Program-made: the position numbers and the translations under genes
IMG/VR virus record: IMGVR_UViG_3300017917_000927
Span: 1 to 51,271 of that record
DNA: 51,271 nucleotides
Strand: one strand, 5' to 3'
From: a virus
The notes under the pieces: model-generated
Databases searched by the model: none
What the model saw: only the letters and a program-made list of their open reading frames with translations
Told to the model about the DNA's origin: nothing
Part shown: piece after piece, positions 22,083 to 29,877 of the stretch
Layout: each line of letters begins with the position of its first letter
How positions within the stretch are numbered: position 1 is the first letter of the stretch

Positions 22083-22450
22083 TATTTGATCACAAATGGT
22101 GCAAGTGTGGGTGGAACCCAGCCTACGGGTTTCAATACTTTCCCATCTTCACGCTTACGCACCTTGCCAGTTTCTTTATCAATCTTGGCAAAGTTAGTAC
22201 TCATAACTTCTTTCCAAGCACCTTCAGCATCTGCACCCATACTATGGATAGCTCCAATTGTAACAACTAAAATATCAATCAACGCATCTAACTGTTCGAT
22301 TTTATCATCATTTTGCACAGCCACTGACAGTTCTTGAGTTTCTTCAGCAATTAAATTAAGATACATTGAGTACTGTGCTTCGTTATAACCTTCGACTGAT
22401 TGATCGCAGGCTTTCATAAATTTTTCTTGATCGCGAAATGCGTTTGTCAT
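22082..22450 (-). CDS. MazG-like nucleoside triphosphate pyrophosphohydrolase
   Basis: 122 residues. The family signature E-x-x-E followed after a gap by E-x-x-D is present: EETQE (36-40) and EQLDALID (52-59). This is the magnesium-binding site of all-alpha NTP pyrophosphatases, which hydrolyse dNTPs or modified nucleotides. The C-terminal RKREDGKVLKPVGWVPPTL tail is a common extension in phage versions. MazG in marine phages has been discussed as altering nucleotide or alarmone pools. The substrate here is unknown. It is coupled to the UDP-sugar dehydrogenase gene by overlap. Confidence 0.85.
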   Translation of the reverse strand: MTNAFRDQEKFMKACDQSVEGYNEAQYSMYLNLIAEETQELSVAVQNDDKIEQLDALIDILVVTIGAIHSMGADAEGAWKEVMSTNFAKIDKETGKVRKREDGKVLKPVGWVPPTLAPFVIK

Positions 22451-23247
22451 TATAATTTCCTATGTTTTCTGTTTATATCTTCTACACGACCTAGTAATTC
22501 TAACTCTATTCCTAAATCTAGGCTTTCTTCTAGTATAGCAGCAATGTCTTTAGGAAAGCAAGAGCCTCCCCAGCCATATTGACCATCTGGACCTGGAACA
22601 TCCATATGTGTACTGCCAATTCTTGAATCAAAAATGGAAAGGTATTGTAGATCCTTCCATTCTACAGATTCAGCATCTGCTAATTTTTTAAAATCGTTCA
22701 TAAAGGTTACCTTAGTGGCAAGATAACTATTCATCATATATTTGTATAGAGCCGCTGTTTCAATCGACACAATTATATGTTTGTCTTGAGTTAAGTTACG
22801 ACCGTGCTGAATAATTTTTCTAGCAACCACACACCATTCGTAATCCCCGCCAAGCACACAATAGTCTGCATTAGCGTAATCTCTAACAGAATCTGCCTGT
22901 GTTAAAAATTCTGGACTGTGTACAATATTTGGATATTCTTGTTGTAGCTGTTTGTAAACACTAGGCGGCGCTGTGGTTTTACAAATAATAGGAATTGATT
23001 TATTGATATTAACAAACAATAATTCTTTTAGAGTCTGTTCTAGAATAGATGAATCGCAGTGACCGTCTTCGATTAAATCACCTTTAGGGGGACTGGGCAC
23101 ACAAACAAAAATAGCATCACAATCGACAAATTTGTCTAGCGATGCAGAGTTTTCCATTTTAGGATCACGAATGACTAAGTCGTCGTTGCGATATGCCCAT
23201 CCAATAGCTTGGCCTACGTAACCAAAACCAATAATACCAATCTTCAT
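22450..23247 (-). CDS. Truncated UDP-glucose/GDP-mannose dehydrogenase
   Basis: 265 residues, compared with about 390-450 in bacterial enzymes. The NAD-binding motif GFGYVG (7-12) and the catalytic motif GGSCFPKD (Cys230, Lys233) are present, with TTAPPS and SPEFLTQADSVRDY in between. The sequence ends about 30 residues after the catalytic Cys, so the C-terminal sugar-nucleotide-binding domain is missing. The family oxidises UDP-sugars to uronic acids. Whether this short form is active is uncertain. It may modify capsule or LPS precursors. Similar short forms are, as I recall, known in marine myoviruses. Confidence 0.88.
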   Translation of the reverse strand: MKIGIIGFGYVGQAIGWAYRNDDLVIRDPKMENSASLDKFVDCDAIFVCVPSPPKGDLIEDGHCDSSILEQTLKELLFVNINKSIPIICKTTAPPSVYKQLQQEYPNIVHSPEFLTQADSVRDYANADYCVLGGDYEWCVVARKIIQHGRNLTQDKHIIVSIETAALYKYMMNSYLATKVTFMNDFKKLADAESVEWKDLQYLSIFDSRIGSTHMDVPGPDGQYGWGGSCFPKDIAAILEESLDLGIELELLGRVEDINRKHRKL

Positions 23248-23256
23248 TAAAATACC

Positions 23257-23496
23257 TTATGACTTTAGTATTTTAATTATACGCTTTTGTTCTTGTTCAG
23301 TCAACCATTGCTTTTCAATTTCGCCAAAGTCTGGAGCATCGGCAAGGGCAGTGTCTATGATATTTTTGAGTAGATATAGATCTTTCTTACATTCAAACGA
23401 AGTGAAGCCGTCGTTATAAGAACTGGAACACTCTCGAGATAACGAATGTATTTGATTCGCTATATCGGAAGCATCCCAGCTTTTTCTAAAACCCAT
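23257..23496 (-). CDS. Small conserved unknown protein
   Basis: 79 residues, helical, with the sequence GFRKSWDASDIANQIHSLSR at the N-terminus, a YNDGFTSFECKKDLYLLK middle and a C-terminal LTEQEQKRIIKIL helix. No motif is recognised. It lies between the GroES-like gene, which ends directly before its start (no gap), and the sugar dehydrogenase gene. Function unknown. Confidence 0.6.
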   Translation of the reverse strand: MGFRKSWDASDIANQIHSLSRECSSSYNDGFTSFECKKDLYLLKNIIDTALADAPDFGEIEKQWLTEQEQKRIIKILKS

Positions 23497-23916
23497 TTAG
23501 TTTACTCGAGATAAGTTCTGAGGTAAAAAATCTTCTGGATTAATGTTTAAACTAGAACCATTACTAAATTCTTGACCGATATAAAAGTCATTTGGTTTTT
23601 CATTTGCTACAGCAATAATAGATTTTACTTCAACTTTTTGAAATTCCTTTTCGCCTTCGCCGTCATTAATTTTAATCTTACGGGTCCAGCGACCGTGTTC
23701 GATTAATACCCATTGACCTTCTTTAACGCTGATATCACAGTTTGAACCAACCTTATAAACCTGTGCCCAACGAGGTTTAACACCGTGTGCTTTCCCATCA
23801 TCGCTTTGAATAACAATACCGGCCGCAGTAGTTTGTTCGCCCATATCCATATCAATTACAAGAATATCTTTAGACAGCGGGCGTACTTTAATGTTTTTAA
23901 CATCAAATGAAGACAT
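23497..23916 (-). CDS. GroES/gp31-like co-chaperonin
   Basis: 139 residues. The fold signature is KVRPLSKDILVIDMDMGEQT, then AAGIVIQSDDG (mobile-loop region between the first strands), AQVYKVGSNCDISVKEGQWV and KVEVKSIIAVAN. It matches the order of elements in GroES (RPLHDRV, AGGIVL, VGxG, VKVGDxV, ILAIV). T4 gp31 replaces GroES with GroEL to fold the capsid protein. The C-terminal 35 residues extend beyond the barrel. Together with DnaJ, ClpA and deformylase it makes a set of four protein-maturation factors in one window. Confidence 0.8.
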   Translation of the reverse strand: MSSFDVKNIKVRPLSKDILVIDMDMGEQTTAAGIVIQSDDGKAHGVKPRWAQVYKVGSNCDISVKEGQWVLIEHGRWTRKIKINDGEGEKEFQKVEVKSIIAVANEKPNDFYIGQEFSNGSSLNINPEDFLPQNLSRVN

Positions 23917-23924
23917 AGTATTCC

Positions 23925-24155
23925 TTACTTTTTGCTACCGCGAGCTGCTACTTCTTCTCGCAATGCGTTAGGATTTTGTTCATAATAGTCAGCTAGGACC
24001 TGTTCTCTTGTGCGGATAATTTGGCCACCTGGACCTAATTCGTCGCCGCGAGCATTGACTCTTGCATTTCCTACTGCTGGTGTTTTTTCATTTCTAAGAG
24101 ACAGCTTTTCCATATCGATCTGCTTGCCTCTAACACTGGTGTAAATTCTACCCAT
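23925..24155 (-). CDS. Small conserved protein, unknown
   Basis: 76 residues, basic. GRIYTSVRGKQIDMEKLSLR at the N-terminus is followed by GNARVNARGDELGPGGQIIR and a helical tail. I recall the ARVNARGDELGPGG motif in marine T4-like phages, where it is associated with unknown or structural proteins. It overlaps the DnaE-like gene upstream by 8 bases. No function can be assigned. Confidence 0.6.
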   Translation of the reverse strand: MGRIYTSVRGKQIDMEKLSLRNEKTPAVGNARVNARGDELGPGGQIIRTREQVLADYYEQNPNALREEVAARGSKK

Positions 24156-24624
24156 TTTGTTCTCCTTTGAAGAATTCTTCTATTGGTAAATTGTATTTAA
24201 TACTATCTACCTTGTGTACCCCTATCAAATAGAGTACATAACTTGCTACACTTGACCCACGTCCTACACCCCAAACTACGTTATTATTGCGTAATGTATC
24301 TACAATAAATTTCATACAGTGGAGTACATCATACATTCCGTTTTTTACAAACAGTTCTAGTTCTAAACTTACCCTATCTTTTTGTTCATCTGTGTCGCAT
24401 TGATCATAAAGCCAGGCCATAAGATCTGGAAAATAGTCATCTGGAATAAACCAGCGTGTTGTGTCTATTTTAGATTTTGGAGTTGGATAATCTAATCTCT
24501 CATCGTTAATACGTTTAAAATAACGTTCAAGATCGTCGGCAGTTTGACAATGATTTAAAATGTCAGGCCCGTGTCTTAATACACCTTCTATGAGTTGTTG
24601 TTCTGTATTAGTTTCAGTCCACAT
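24148..24624 (-). CDS. DnaE (Pol III alpha) palm-like fragment protein
   Basis: 158 residues. The C-terminal part, VVWGVGRGSSVASYVLYLIG (about 115-134) then VHKVDSIKYNLPIEEFF, resembles the VGPGRGSAAGSLVAYAL and DPL-x-F-x-LLFERF stretch at the palm/finger border of bacterial DNA polymerase III alpha. The upstream region with DDYFPDLMAWLYDQC resembles the segment before it in DnaE. The catalytic Asp motif is not present, so it is not a polymerase. It lies in the replication/nucleotide operon with gp44. A role in interaction with the host replisome or in DNA binding is inference. A promoter lies inside the preceding gene. Confidence 0.7.
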   Translation of the reverse strand: MWTETNTEQQLIEGVLRHGPDILNHCQTADDLERYFKRINDERLDYPTPKSKIDTTRWFIPDDYFPDLMAWLYDQCDTDEQKDRVSLELELFVKNGMYDVLHCMKFIVDTLRNNNVVWGVGRGSSVASYVLYLIGVHKVDSIKYNLPIEEFFKGEQNG

Positions 24625-24844
24625 TAATCAATTGATCCAAGTCGTCATCATTCTGTTTAAGTTTTCGAGCATATCTATTACTGAGCTCGTCTCTATATAT
24701 TGTAATGAAAGTTGACAACTGTGTCAAGAGATCTCTACTGCCCATTCGGGCAGCAGCGTAGTATTTTTTGTTCAATTCGATTAATTTTTGCTCAATTTCA
24801 GTATCTTTGAGCTCGGTTAAATCGCCTTCAAGGGGATGAAACAT
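24614..24844 (-). CDS. Conserved T4-like protein, unknown
   Basis: 76 residues, helical and acidic at the C-terminus. The motif order FHPLEGDLTELKDTEIEQKL, AARMGSRDLLTQLSTFITIY, RDELSNRYARKL and a DLDQLINVD ending is one I recall in cyanophage and pelagiphage proteins of unknown role. The ATG at 24844 overlaps the stop of the tail gene upstream. A sigma70-type promoter sits inside its coding region and would drive the following genes. This marks the border between the tail-fibre block and the replication operon. Confidence 0.65.
   Translation of the reverse strand: MFHPLEGDLTELKDTEIEQKLIELNKKYYAAARMGSRDLLTQLSTFITIYRDELSNRYARKLKQNDDDLDQLINVD
24699..24727 (-). promoter_or_regulatory. Sigma70-type promoter inside the 24614-24844 gene
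   Basis: On the minus strand: TTGACA (24727-24722), 17-base spacer, TACAAT (24704-24699). It leaves about 68 bases of leader before the DnaE-like gene and would start the replication/nucleotide operon down to the phoH end. No late motif is needed here, fitting early expression. Confidence 0.65.
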
Positions 24845-25434
24845 TAGCTGAATGTTCCTACGTACTTCATAAAGAAAGTAGTTTCGGTATGTCTCCACAC
24901 TTCAAAAACCACAGCAGTAGTTGATGATGCTAGAGAAATAACTGGATTGCCCGATGCATATCCAGGAAAGCCGTTTGATTTAACAGTAGTTGCTCCACTA
25001 CCCGATAGTGAAAAATTCACAGTTTTTGCTGAACCGTCGTTACCGTATAGTTCTACTGTAACTTTTCCTACCTCAGTTCCCGCTGTTGGAAAATTTAAAA
25101 AATCAAAAGTAAAAGTACTCGATGTGATAGTAAAAATCTGATGATGTCCGTTTTCAAAATCAATAGTTGATGTTGTAGTAGTGTTTGGAAGTGTTCCACC
25201 ATTTAATACTGTTTCAGTATTGAAAATTAATTCTGCATTAGTAATAACATTACCGTTAAAATCACTAGTTTGGTCTCTGCGAGATACATTATCTTCAAGA
25301 TCGGTAATTTCTGTTTTAGCTGTGCTGAGTGCAAGTTTGATAGAATCAAAATTGTCTCTAAACACTTGTGTGTCATTATCTTCCCCTGCTACAGGAAAGT
25401 TTTCATTAATAGTTGTAAAGTTGATGTTGCTCAC
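24844..25434 (-). CDS. Tail-fibre cluster protein with short docking-like N-terminus
   Basis: 196 residues, start GTG at 25434 overlapping the upstream stop (GTGA). The N-terminus NFTTINENFPVAGEDNDTQVFRDNF weakly matches the NDG-x-GD-x-(I/L)R-x-(A/S)F-x-KVN-x-NF block of its neighbours. A short coiled coil (about 33-55) precedes a beta-rich C-terminus with GTEVGKVTVELYGNDGSA and an ending VVFEVWRHTETTFFMKY. It probably belongs to the distal fibre or baseplate periphery. The strand content and position support a structural role; receptor contact is inference. Confidence 0.65.
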   Translation of the reverse strand: MSNINFTTINENFPVAGEDNDTQVFRDNFDSIKLALSTAKTEITDLEDNVSRRDQTSDFNGNVITNAELIFNTETVLNGGTLPNTTTTSTIDFENGHHQIFTITSSTFTFDFLNFPTAGTEVGKVTVELYGNDGSAKTVNFSLSGSGATTVKSNGFPGYASGNPVISLASSTTAVVFEVWRHTETTFFMKYVGTFS

Positions 25435-27926
25435 GGTAATTTTTCTCCACGTTGCGGAAATGCAAGGTATTTATCCTGGATTTCTTTGTTTAAAATATCT
25501 ATTATATATCTATCTGCTACGAAGTCGATAGATTTAAAATCAAAATTTGCTGCTTTGATACGAGCTATTACAGCTTCTGAACTGCCGGGTTTAACATAGC
25601 ATAACGGTAATGCTTTGGTATACCCTGGCTCATATTGTGCTTGATCTTGAATACTGCGCATCCAAAGCGGTAATAATTCACGATCACGATCTCCTACAGT
25701 TTGAATCTGCTTTCGCATATTCTTAACACTATTTGGAAATACTCGCTGATGGTCGCTGTCGCTGGCAAACGGAATATCGCTATCAACTTTAATAGCATCG
25801 TAGCTGATCAGCACCTTGCTTTTTATAGTATCTGATAGTTGAACAGTTTGACTAATACTCTTGCCGTCTTTTTCGTATTGGTCCACAATGTCTGCATAGA
25901 TTATTTCGTATACAGTTTCTTGTGTGTCTGGATCTTTAGCTTTGGCTGTTTTAATATCACCAAATAAAAATCTTTTACGATAGTGATTGCGACTCATTGC
26001 CTGTACATATTTGACCGCTTCTTGGCTTTCAATCCCTGCATAAATTAAAATTCTTAAATCAGTTTGAATACCAAAGTTGGGATCACCATAACGATATAGA
26101 TCGCTAGGTTTGAAAATTGTAGAGTCTGTGATGAAATCGTACCAGTCCAATCGTTTGGTTTTACTTTGGAATGCTTTAACGTAAAGATTAGCAAAGGTTT
26201 TTTGATTGTCTGCAATAACAGTAATAGTAAATGTTCGATCTAATGTAGCAAAATTTACGCTGTCTCTAGCACGTACTGTAAATGTAAATGTTTTATCAAA
26301 TGTAGTTGTGCCACCATCGAACACGCCTGTAAAATCTCTTGACAGCGTAGATGAATCTTCTCCTGGTGTTGGGGAATCAGTTCGTTCGTAAAATCTAGTT
26401 AATCCTAGACCAGCATCGTCTGCAAATTGTTTTACCTTACCTTCAATTGCACCTGTTGGTAAAAAACTTAATCCAGGAGGTAACTGACTAACAGTTCCGT
26501 CTGGATTTGTAGATTGAAATTCGTAGCCAATACGTCCGCCATAAAGCAAACTTTCTGCTTCAACAAAAATTCTACTAGGCTGATTGGGTTTAATTGTGCC
26601 TCGATCACTAGGAGTAATCCAGTTAACTGCACTTTCAATTTCACCCACAATTTCTACAGTAAATGTTTTTTCTGCACTAGAAGTTCCAACAATCCAAAAG
26701 TCTGTGTTAGTTGGTAATTGATTTCTATGAGCTACTGTACAGATATAAACATTGCCTAGATATATTACAGCATCATTAACTGCGTATGTGCTGCTAGAAT
26801 TCCAAGTACCTCTTAGTGTATATGTTGTAGTTGCTAAAGTACTTGGATAGTTTACAGCCAACATTGTAAAATTGTATCGTTGGCTTATACGTGATTGATA
26901 CGGCACACGTCCTGCAATTTCGCCTGTGATACTATCTAATTCCATACCTGGTGGCAACACGCTGGCAGTATTATCTGGATTAGACGGTAATAGAAAATAT
27001 GTAATTGTACCTGGTAAACTAGGAGGATCGTACACGTCTAAGAAAATTGTCACATAGTTATTGGCTCTAAAGCGGCCTAGATTACTTTCAGTAATCCATA
27101 TTGGTCTTCGATCGCTAGAACTATCTGCTGTAAACACGTTAGTGTCTACTTGAACAATACTGTTGTCGGCCTGCAAAAATTCTTCAGTAACAACATAGAT
27201 TTTAAATAATCTAGTTACAGTATTTGCACCGTCAGTGACTGCTACTGCAAATGTATAAATGCGACTTAATCTTCTTGGTACCTGACTAGGTTCGTTATAA
27301 TCAAAAGTTTGATTATCGTAGACAAATGTATCATAACCATTAGATTTAGCCTCTACAAAATCTAAAGGTACTACATCTAATGGAGCAGTATCATAACCGC
27401 CATAAGGATTGTTAGAGTATTCTAACGCAAAAATAGGATCAGTAAATCCAGAAATTCTACCGTCAGAGCTTAAAGATAGTCCTGGTGGTAATAATCCACC
27501 CATTGGCATTAGATAGTATTCTAATACATCTCCAACAATGGCATCGCTGTCATAGGCTTCAAGTTGAAAATTAACCTGAGCATTGTCTAAAACAAAGTAT
27601 GCCCTAGCTGGACCAACATTTAAAAATCCTGCTTCGGTGACCCACTGCGGAACATCACTGCCGTCAACTGCTAGACTAAATGTTCGATCTTCAATATCGG
27701 TACCATCGCTGGCACGAATAACAAATCTGCTTTCAGTATAACGTTTAACTTCAACTGGTGAACCTTTGATAGCATTTCCAGTTAATCTTAAACCTCTAGG
27801 AAGATTACCTGCAATAATTGAGTATGTTACCGTGCCAGTGTTAGACGTGGCGGAAATTGGTATATTAATTAATACTCTTTCAGTAAGTAACCCTAGGCTG
27901 CCAGCGGGTGTGATCCAAGTAATCAT
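25431..27926 (-). CDS. Tail-fibre/adhesin protein with repeated He_PIG-type Ig domains
   Basis: 831 residues. Four repeats of the putative-Ig (He_PIG) type are marked by LPxGLxL-x-G-x-I-x-G segments: LPRGLRLTGNAIKG (near residue 43), LPPGLSLSSDGRISG (near 147), LPPGMELDSITGEIAG (near 325) and LPPGLSFLPTGAIEG (near 483), each ending in a strand such as FVIRASDGT. The last 260 residues form a distinct domain with YRYGDPNFGIQTDLRILIY. Such domains make extended adhesive stalks. It overlaps the next gene by GTGA. Its N-terminus lacks the KVNxNF module of neighbours, so it may be a stalk paired with them. Confidence 0.75.
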   Translation of the reverse strand: MITWITPAGSLGLLTERVLINIPISATSNTGTVTYSIIAGNLPRGLRLTGNAIKGSPVEVKRYTESRFVIRASDGTDIEDRTFSLAVDGSDVPQWVTEAGFLNVGPARAYFVLDNAQVNFQLEAYDSDAIVGDVLEYYLMPMGGLLPPGLSLSSDGRISGFTDPIFALEYSNNPYGGYDTAPLDVVPLDFVEAKSNGYDTFVYDNQTFDYNEPSQVPRRLSRIYTFAVAVTDGANTVTRLFKIYVVTEEFLQADNSIVQVDTNVFTADSSSDRRPIWITESNLGRFRANNYVTIFLDVYDPPSLPGTITYFLLPSNPDNTASVLPPGMELDSITGEIAGRVPYQSRISQRYNFTMLAVNYPSTLATTTYTLRGTWNSSSTYAVNDAVIYLGNVYICTVAHRNQLPTNTDFWIVGTSSAEKTFTVEIVGEIESAVNWITPSDRGTIKPNQPSRIFVEAESLLYGGRIGYEFQSTNPDGTVSQLPPGLSFLPTGAIEGKVKQFADDAGLGLTRFYERTDSPTPGEDSSTLSRDFTGVFDGGTTTFDKTFTFTVRARDSVNFATLDRTFTITVIADNQKTFANLYVKAFQSKTKRLDWYDFITDSTIFKPSDLYRYGDPNFGIQTDLRILIYAGIESQEAVKYVQAMSRNHYRKRFLFGDIKTAKAKDPDTQETVYEIIYADIVDQYEKDGKSISQTVQLSDTIKSKVLISYDAIKVDSDIPFASDSDHQRVFPNSVKNMRKQIQTVGDRDRELLPLWMRSIQDQAQYEPGYTKALPLCYVKPGSSEAVIARIKAANFDFKSIDFVADRYIIDILNKEIQDKYLAFPQRGEKLP
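25468..25475 (-). promoter_or_regulatory. Late-promoter-like GATAAATA before the 24844-25434 gene
   Basis: GATAAATA on the minus strand inside the end of the 831-residue protein gene, 33 bases before the GTG. It has the expected spacing for a late promoter with a leader. Confidence 0.4.
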
Positions 27927-27939
27927 TTAGGACATATCC

Positions 27940-28533
27940 TTAAACTATAGTACCACAGTCCAGATCTAATCTCCCCGGCAATAATATAGTTCCAAAATCA
28001 ATATTAGACGCTGCATATGCAACCTGCATAGCATTGTTGTATACTCCGTTAATTTTTCCAAAATCGTAGGATGTAAGAATATCTGTTATAGGCAAAATGG
28101 TTTTAAAGTTAACAGTTGATCCAGATACTGTTATTTCGATATCTTTTCTCTGTGTAACTGAGCCCGGAGCCGCAGCACCGGTTAATGTAATTTGTCCATT
28201 ACTGTTACCAATACCTGCTGTAATTTGACCGGAGTCGGTATCGAATCGTGTAAAGGCATCAGGAGCGGTATTGTTAACAACAATAGTTTCTCCGGTGTCG
28301 TTTAGTAAAATCTTTGTACCCGATACTAAATTTTTAAATTTAAGTTCAGATCCGGTCTTGCCTGCAAAAATACTAACACCCGTAGTTGACGGTCCGGCCG
28401 GAACAACGGTTACAGTTAGCTCACTTGCTAGACTACTAAAGTTAGCATTTACTTTTTGAAACGCAGTGCGTAAATCGTCACCTAAGCCGTCATTTACTAC
28501 GTTACCGATATTAATTGTGTTTATAGTTGCCAT
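27940..28533 (-). CDS. Short tail-fibre protein with KVNxNF docking module
   Basis: 197 residues. The N-terminal module TINIGNVVNDGLGDDLRTAF followed by QKVNANF is shared with the 1146- and 2254-residue fibre proteins. The middle is beta-rich (ITAGIGNSNGQITLTG), and the end with NIDFGTILLPGRLDLDCG is a distinctive short tail. It probably connects to or caps a fibre. The ATG follows an AAGAGAG site, and a GGTAAATA motif lies 18 bases upstream. Function inferred from the module and location. Confidence 0.7.
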   Translation of the reverse strand: MATINTINIGNVVNDGLGDDLRTAFQKVNANFSSLASELTVTVVPAGPSTTGVSIFAGKTGSELKFKNLVSGTKILLNDTGETIVVNNTAPDAFTRFDTDSGQITAGIGNSNGQITLTGAAAPGSVTQRKDIEITVSGSTVNFKTILPITDILTSYDFGKINGVYNNAMQVAYAASNIDFGTILLPGRLDLDCGTIV

Positions 28534-28551
28534 AATACGCTCTCTTTAGTA

Positions 28552-28559
28552 TATTTACC
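28552..28559 (-). promoter_or_regulatory. Late-promoter-like GGTAAATA
   Basis: GGTAAATA on the minus strand in the 27-base gap after the LamG protein gene, 18 bases before the next ATG with a ribosome binding site between. Confidence 0.4.
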
Positions 28560-28560
28560 G

Positions 28561-29877
28561 TTAAGGAACTAGTAATAGTTTAGTGTTTCCTGCTGTAATA
28601 GCAGCAGTATTAGAACCACCGTAGGGATTAGCACCAGCTGTAGCTGTCAGAGATGATGTAGGAACGGTAAATGTTCCTGAGTAAATTCCCTGTCCTTTGA
28701 TCCAACGTAAGTTGGTTATATAACCATCAAATGCTGAATTTGTAGCAGGTGTGTTAGTATTGCCTATGTATAGATCTTGTGTAAGATTGTTGTAATCTGT
28801 TGAGTCAGTTAAGTTAGAACCAAACTGTGTACCATTCTTGTAGATCCTTGTCACACCACTGATCCTTACTATGGCCCAGTGTACCCAGGTATTGAGATTT
28901 CCCGCAGATCCATAGCTAGTTGCCGCTCCATTCCGCCAATAATAAAATGTACCATTTTCTATGCTGACGCCAATCTCGATGGGACTCTTTGCTCCACTGT
29001 AATCTCCTACAGTAAATACACGCTGAAAGTCTGTAGTAGAGTTCTGATAACTAAACCATTCTATAGTAAAATTACCTGTGCTTAATGCCCAATCTTCGCT
29101 GGCTGCACGACTGATCCAACTGTCAGCAGAAACAGAAAACTGATAACTGTTGCCACCTCCAGCAAATGGACTTTGTGCTGCTGTTGTAACTGCCGAACCT
29201 GTGGCTTCGTACAATCTAAACTTCATACTCATCACGTGGCTGTATCCAGTCCATATAGTATTCACTCTGCCTTGTCCGCCCAGCTGTAAAGGACTGCGGG
29301 TTTCACTCTGACTACCATATTGGTATATGGTAGGGAAACAGGTGACCACATTAGTTCCACTGATCTGTGCAGTTCTTGGTGCAGCCAATGCTCTCACTGC
29401 TCTGAAAGGTATAATACTATGACCAACGATGAACCAGGTGTTGGCAGGGACAGTCATTGATGTGCCTGCTGGATGTTGCACAAAGGCTCCCTGTGATGAT
29501 GAAAAGTTACTGGTTCCATCGTTAGATAACGCGGTATGTGTAGCACCAACTCTAAAAACATTAGGAGCAACTCCTACAGCGTACCACCATCGTTTAGGGC
29601 TGGAAACCTGTGTTGAATATGTTCCAACTCCTATCCTATTGACACTATCATTAGATATGATGATGGCCTGATGGGCATAGCATAATTGGAAACAACGATT
29701 TTGAACAGATCCCAATATGTCTGTGCTATTACTAGTTTGACTGGTCCAAAAGTCAAAGTAAGTATTGTCAGTCCAGGCTACTGCGGTAGTACCAGATATG
29801 TCCGGTTGTACTTCTGCGTAAGGAGAGGTTACTCCTCTCCTGCCCAATCTCATAGATTTGCTAAAGCCGCCAAACAT
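28561..29877 (-). CDS. Tail-fibre protein with LamG/concanavalin-type lectin domain
   Basis: 438 residues. The C-terminal half (about 250-420) is a LamG-like jelly roll: STGNFTIEWFSYQ, RVFTVGDYSG, TFYYWRNGAAT, TWVHWAIVRISGVTRIYKNG and QDLYIGNTNT are the usual strands. DGYITNLRWIKGQGIYSG, which closes the domain, is typical of phage and bacterial surface lectins. The N-terminal half is beta-rich. It likely recognises a carbohydrate receptor. The ATG at 29877 is preferred over a TTG at 29880 because it forms an ATGA overlap. GC content is clearly higher than in most of the window, as in the next gene. Confidence 0.8.
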   Translation of the reverse strand: MFGGFSKSMRLGRRGVTSPYAEVQPDISGTTAVAWTDNTYFDFWTSQTSNSTDILGSVQNRCFQLCYAHQAIIISNDSVNRIGVGTYSTQVSSPKRWWYAVGVAPNVFRVGATHTALSNDGTSNFSSSQGAFVQHPAGTSMTVPANTWFIVGHSIIPFRAVRALAAPRTAQISGTNVVTCFPTIYQYGSQSETRSPLQLGGQGRVNTIWTGYSHVMSMKFRLYEATGSAVTTAAQSPFAGGGNSYQFSVSADSWISRAASEDWALSTGNFTIEWFSYQNSTTDFQRVFTVGDYSGAKSPIEIGVSIENGTFYYWRNGAATSYGSAGNLNTWVHWAIVRISGVTRIYKNGTQFGSNLTDSTDYNNLTQDLYIGNTNTPATNSAFDGYITNLRWIKGQGIYSGTFTVPTSSLTATAGANPYGGSNTAAITAGNTKLLLVP

